A stretch of DNA of 17,192 nt, from positions 1 through 17,192 of the forward strand of contig CAKRJT010000045.1 in assembly GCA_934351925.1 (NCBI GenBank). The letters run 5' to 3'. The stretch is from an uncultured Lachnospiraceae bacterium. GTDB lineage: Bacteria; Bacillota; Clostridia; Lachnospirales; Lachnospiraceae. The position numbers were made by a program, and so were the translations under genes. Within the stretch, counting starts at the first letter, position 1; every line of letters begins with the position of its first letter. The notes under the pieces are model-generated. The model had not been told where the DNA came from, searched no databases, and saw nothing but the letters and a program-made list of their open reading frames with translations. This document shows positions 14,525 through 17,192 of this stretch, piece by piece.

Positions 14525-14567
14525 TTGTCTAATGCGTTCATCAACTGTATTCTAACGCATTAGACAA
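14525..14567. promoter_or_regulatory. Paired BlaI-type operator arms
   Basis: TTGTCTAATGCGTT (14525-14538) and AACGCATTAGACAA (14554-14567) are perfect 14-base inverted arms around a 15-base centre. The right-hand site is itself a dyad (TCTAA-CGCA-TTAGA, 14551-14564) and fills the spacer between the -35 and -10 boxes; the left-hand copy covers the start of transcription. This layout fits autorepression by the downstream BlaI protein. Confidence 0.75.
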
Positions 14568-14577
14568 GGAATGTCAA
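14549..14577 (-). promoter_or_regulatory. Promoter of the blaI-M56 operon
   Basis: Minus strand: perfect TTGACA (14572-14577), a 17-base spacer and TAGAAT (14549-14554). Transcription would begin near 14542, giving a leader of about 85 bases. The spacer is occupied by one operator, so bound repressor would exclude RNA polymerase. Confidence 0.85.
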
Positions 14578-14664
14578 TAGTAACACCTGATATTTTCGTT
14601 TAACATAGAAATATATTTACCGCATTTTCCATACCAATCTCCGTTTCGAAATTCACTTATCTGT

Positions 14665-16173
14665 TTATGAAACCTCTGTCCCCGCAATCTCCACAAGTCG
14701 TCCCGCAATCTGCTCCACTCCGAGGAAAGCGTTCTCAACCTCCTCCGTAACCTTCCGCTGGCTCTTGCCCTGCTCAACGACCTGTCCGGTCTGTTTTCTG
14801 AGACTTGCAACAAGCTCCTTAAGTCTTTCCGAGGTGTCCCCAAGCTTGTGGGCAAACTGCTCCGTTTCCTTGCTCGCATCTAATACCTGCATCGCCATCT
14901 CTTTGGAGTCAGTCTGCATTCTGCCAATCTTGTCAGCCTCGTCCTTAGCCCCGTTAATCTGTCCTAAACCGTCCTCCACGGACAACACATTGTTCTTATT
15001 CGCATCCTGAACCCGCTCAAGAAGCTCATCTATGTTGGAGATTATGCCCTTTATGGACTCACTCGCCTTCTTTGAGTTTTCCGCGAGAACCCTTACCTCA
15101 TCTGCAACTACTGCAAAACCTCTGCCATGCTCCCCCGCTCTTGCAGCCTCAATGCTTGCATTTAATGCGAGCAGATTGGTCTGTGATGTGATATCTCCTA
15201 TGGTGTGTGCAAATTCCGCTACCTCATTCATGGCAGCCTTAAGACTTACAATAGAACTCTCCGTGTCTGCAGCCGTGCCGCGCATCTTCTCCATGCTTGC
15301 CGCAGTATCATTCATATATGTAATGTACTCCCCAAGTTTTTCATAAGTCTCCGCTGCAATCTCAACCATCTGTGAACTCTGCTGTCTTATGTTCTTGGCA
15401 TTTTCAAGTGCCGTCCTTGTCTCCTGTGTGAGCTCAACCGCAAGCTGTTCGTTGCTGTCACAATCCGTAAGTGACTTCTCGGCAGCCTTCGTAATCTGCT
15501 CGTTAGTATCACGGAAATTGCTGATATTCTGCTTAAAACCATCGGTCTCCGTTCTAAGCTGTGTTGAAGCCTGATTACATTCCTCCATCAACACCGCAGT
15601 CTTCTGTGTATCATTCAGGCTCTCAAGAACCTTTCTTGCCCCCTGTGCAACCTTCACACATACAAATGCCATGACAAACTGCTCAATCAAGAAGCCCATG
15701 CTGTGTGCAACAAACCACCTGAAGCTTGTCTCACCCTCCATAAGTTCTACCCCTTTGGATCTGAAAAACAGCGAAATAACAAGAAATACAAAACTGAATA
15801 CCGCCGTCTGTAATGTCAGCTTGCTGTCATAATAAAATATACTGAACACCATCGGCAGTGCATAAGTCATATAAATTCCGACAGAGGCGTTGCTCGCCAT
15901 AACAGCAAGCAGACCACATAAAGCAAGCAGTGCCAGATATTTAAGTGCACGAATAGGAACCCCTGCTTTATAGGCAATTGTGGGTCCCATTGTTACAACA
16001 AGACCAACCATTGTCATCGGAATCAGATCGGACATTTTTGACTGGAACAGTCCTGCCACCGAAAATATCATAATCGCCGGAAAAGCCAGTATCAGCCATC
16101 GCAGAATCCTTATAATATTTTTTGTTACCGCTACCTCATTCTCATAAAAAAACTGATTGTCATTACCTTCCAT
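14665..16173 (-). CDS. Methyl-accepting chemotaxis protein, membrane-embedded sensor
   Basis: 502-residue chemoreceptor. The first 180 residues hold about six hydrophobic helices (near 22-42, 50-66, 76-92, 97-114, 119-136 and 155-175) with only short loops, so there is no extracellular ligand domain and no HAMP domain. The rest is the long antiparallel coiled coil of a receptor signalling domain; the conserved hairpin tip runs at about 325-365 (IGDITSQTNLLALNASIEAA, then RGFAVVADEVRVLAE), where CheA and CheW bind. It probably reports a stimulus sensed in the membrane (membrane potential, redox or a lipid-soluble compound), which is inference. GGGAGGA lies before ATG 16173. It is a single-gene unit with its own promoter; no other che genes are in the window. 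No clear terminator is visible in the 90 bases between its stop and the blaI promoter. Confidence 0.92.
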   Translation of the reverse strand: MEGNDNQFFYENEVAVTKNIIRILRWLILAFPAIMIFSVAGLFQSKMSDLIPMTMVGLVVTMGPTIAYKAGVPIRALKYLALLALCGLLAVMASNASVGIYMTYALPMVFSIFYYDSKLTLQTAVFSFVFLVISLFFRSKGVELMEGETSFRWFVAHSMGFLIEQFVMAFVCVKVAQGARKVLESLNDTQKTAVLMEECNQASTQLRTETDGFKQNISNFRDTNEQITKAAEKSLTDCDSNEQLAVELTQETRTALENAKNIRQQSSQMVEIAAETYEKLGEYITYMNDTAASMEKMRGTAADTESSIVSLKAAMNEVAEFAHTIGDITSQTNLLALNASIEAARAGEHGRGFAVVADEVRVLAENSKKASESIKGIISNIDELLERVQDANKNNVLSVEDGLGQINGAKDEADKIGRMQTDSKEMAMQVLDASKETEQFAHKLGDTSERLKELVASLRKQTGQVVEQGKSQRKVTEEVENAFLGVEQIAGRLVEIAGTEVS

Positions 16174-16232
16174 CTGTCGTATCCTCCCTCGTAAAATTAC
16201 TGTTGTGAAAACAGAACACTCATACTATGTAT

Positions 16233-16259
16233 ATTATACCATATATTATTACATGTCCA
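16233..16259 (-). promoter_or_regulatory. Promoter of the chemoreceptor gene (extended -10)
   Basis: Minus strand: TATAAT (16233-16238) preceded by TGG, an extended -10 element, with a weak TGGACA (16254-16259) 15 bases upstream. The same ATGGTATAAT core occurs in the EAL promoter. No flagellar sigma-28 pattern is apparent. Confidence 0.55.
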
Positions 16260-16324
16260 TACTCTGCACACCAAATTGCAAAAAAAACCCGTGACATGAC
16301 AAAAACGCCATGTAAGATGCAAGA

Positions 16325-16362
16325 ACACCCCATTACTGACATTAAAGTCTGTAACAGGGTGT
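16325..16362 (-). terminator. Hairpin after the MFS transporter gene
   Basis: Arms 16325-16340 and 16347-16362 pair at 15 of 16 positions in minus-strand RNA, using two adjacent G-U pairs that would be C-A mismatches in plus-strand RNA. That bias shows it is kept as a minus-strand RNA fold. It starts 6 bases after the MFS stop. The T-run after it is weak (GTTCTT), but a T8 tract with a smaller ACATG/CATGT stem follows at about 16279-16316. Confidence 0.6.
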
Positions 16363-16367
16363 GTAAA

Positions 16368-17192
16368 TTATTCCGCCTTTGCTTTGTTTTCGGCAATATA
16401 AGACAGCTCAAGAAATGCTGTATTAAACACCGCAAAAACAAGAAGAAATATCGGCATTATCCATATTCCGATGCCCTGCTGCAGCTTTCCGAACAGCATC
16501 GGCATGAAGGTGCTCCCGACATAAGCCGAAGCCATCTGAAGCCCTATAACCGCGGCACTGTATTTTTTTCCGAAGTTGTTCGGAGCCATGTGCTGTATGG
16601 CAGGGTATATCGGTCCCATTCCGGTTCCGATTATGACAAAGCCGACCGCCGCCGCGATATATCCGTCTACGGGCAGGAACACGAGAATAATTCCGACAAG
16701 CTCGACTGCCGCTCCGATACGGATGAGAAGCTTGTCACCGAGCTTATTCGAGACAAAGCCCGCGAGCAGCCTGCCAAACATGAGTCCGCCAAATATAAGT
16801 GAGCCGAACGCTGCGATAAGCCCATCGGTCATGCCCGATTTTGTCCCCGCAAAATAGCTCGATGTCCACAAAAAGCAGGTTGCTTCGCCGGAGCAGTACG
16901 CAAAGAACGCTATGAGCGTCAGAACAACTCCCGGAACCTTCAGGCTCTCTGCGATACCCGCGCTGTGTTCTTCCTTCTCCTCTTCCTGCACCTCATTCTT
17001 TTTCCAGAGCGGAAGTGAAATTATACAGACAAGCAGTATTGCAATCTGAAGGTACGCCGTCCGGCGATACCCCTCGTTCCAGCGTGCACTTTTAAGTGCA
17101 GCAGCCATGATGTTAGGGCTTATGACCGCTCCCACGCCGTAAAAGCAGTGCAGGAAATTCATCACTGAGCCTGAATAATTATTGGCTACATA
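16368..17192 (-). CDS. MFS transporter, C-terminal part (5' end outside the window)
   Basis: Major facilitator superfamily transporter cut by the window edge: 274 codons are visible and the frame is open to base 17192, so the GTG at 17165 is internal, not the start. The visible part covers roughly helices 4-5 to 12: NFLHCFYGVGAVISP, YLQIAILLVCIISLPLW, then a charged cytoplasmic loop (KKNEVQEEEKEEHSAG) and a second six-helix half, with a motif-A-like GRLLAGFVSNKLGDK between helices 8 and 9. The NFLHCFYGVGA signature recalls the FucP/GlcP-like sugar porter group and fungal-type BSC6 relatives; sugar transport is plausible, the substrate is not determinable. Confidence 0.85.
   Translation of the reverse strand, partial: YVANNYSGSVMNFLHCFYGVGAVISPNIMAAALKSARWNEGYRRTAYLQIAILLVCIISLPLWKKNEVQEEEKEEHSAGIAESLKVPGVVLTLIAFFAYCSGEATCFLWTSSYFAGTKSGMTDGLIAAFGSLIFGGLMFGRLLAGFVSNKLGDKLLIRIGAAVELVGIILVFLPVDGYIAAAVGFVIIGTGMGPIYPAIQHMAPNNFGKKYSAAVIGLQMASAYVGSTFMPMLFGKLQQGIGIWIMPIFLLVFAVFNTAFLELSYIAENKAKAE

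Noticed and set aside
14480..14567. CRISPR or tandem repeat array
   Set aside because: The structure is two separate inverted repeats, not evenly spaced direct repeats with spacers.
16227..16802. Plus-strand frame of 191 codons across the MFS gene end
   Set aside because: It runs through the MFS terminator hairpin and opposite transmembrane coding sequence; very basic composition, no ribosome binding site.
1..17192. A previously undescribed multi-gene defence or mobile system
   Set aside because: All genes fall in known families, there are no integrases, transposases, attachment sites or defence-type nucleases, and most genes form separate short transcription units.

Overview
The window looks like chromosomal DNA of a gut- or rumen-type Clostridia, most likely Lachnospiraceae. 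This rests on the kind of genes present (an 811-residue clostridial cellobiose phosphorylase, a clostridial fructuronate reductase-type dehydrogenase, a cytoplasmic GH95 fucosidase, a BlaI/BlaR1-like pair, a HAMP-less chemoreceptor), on strong GGAGG-type ribosome binding sites, and on moderate GC. It is a family-level inference from remembered protein similarity, not a database result. I see no phage, plasmid, IS, CRISPR or tRNA/rRNA signature, and no gene-free stretch exceeds 300 bases.

Plus strand, 1-6145: a mannitol-dehydrogenase-family oxidoreductase (probably fructuronate reductase, UxuB), an intrinsic terminator or attenuator, a GntR/FCD regulator, a 175-bp regulatory gap rich in dyads, cellobiose phosphorylase (GH94), a strong hairpin, and a DHH/DHHA1 phosphoesterase with its own promoter. 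Convergent genes meet at 6146-6295, where an 18-bp perfect inverted repeat acts as a two-way terminator.

Minus strand, 17192 down to 6296, in transcription order: a 5'-truncated MFS transporter, a six-helix methyl-accepting chemotaxis protein, a BlaI-type repressor and an M56 (BlaR1-type) protease with a non-penicillin-binding C-terminus, a DUF362 protein behind a MerR-type promoter, a c-di-GMP phosphodiesterase (EAL with degenerate GGDEF), an Rrf2/IscR-like regulator, a GH95 fucosidase and a NUDIX hydrolase. Most of these have their own promoter or terminator, so the region is a series of short transcription units rather than one operon.

Functionally the window mixes carbohydrate catabolism in the cytoplasm (uronates via UxuB, cellobiose by phosphorolysis, fucosylated oligosaccharides via GH95) with signalling (c-di-GMP turnover, chemotaxis, a proteolysis-controlled repressor, an Fe-S-type regulator). 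I do not see a clearly new multi-gene system. The most informative non-coding signals are the blaI control region (two operator arms laid over a near-perfect promoter plus an 18-bp leader hairpin), the 19-bp-spacer MerR-type promoter before the DUF362 gene, and the dyad-rich gap before cellobiose phosphorylase. The most unusual protein is the M56 sensor with an Asp-rich, VCBS-like tail in place of a beta-lactam-binding domain.
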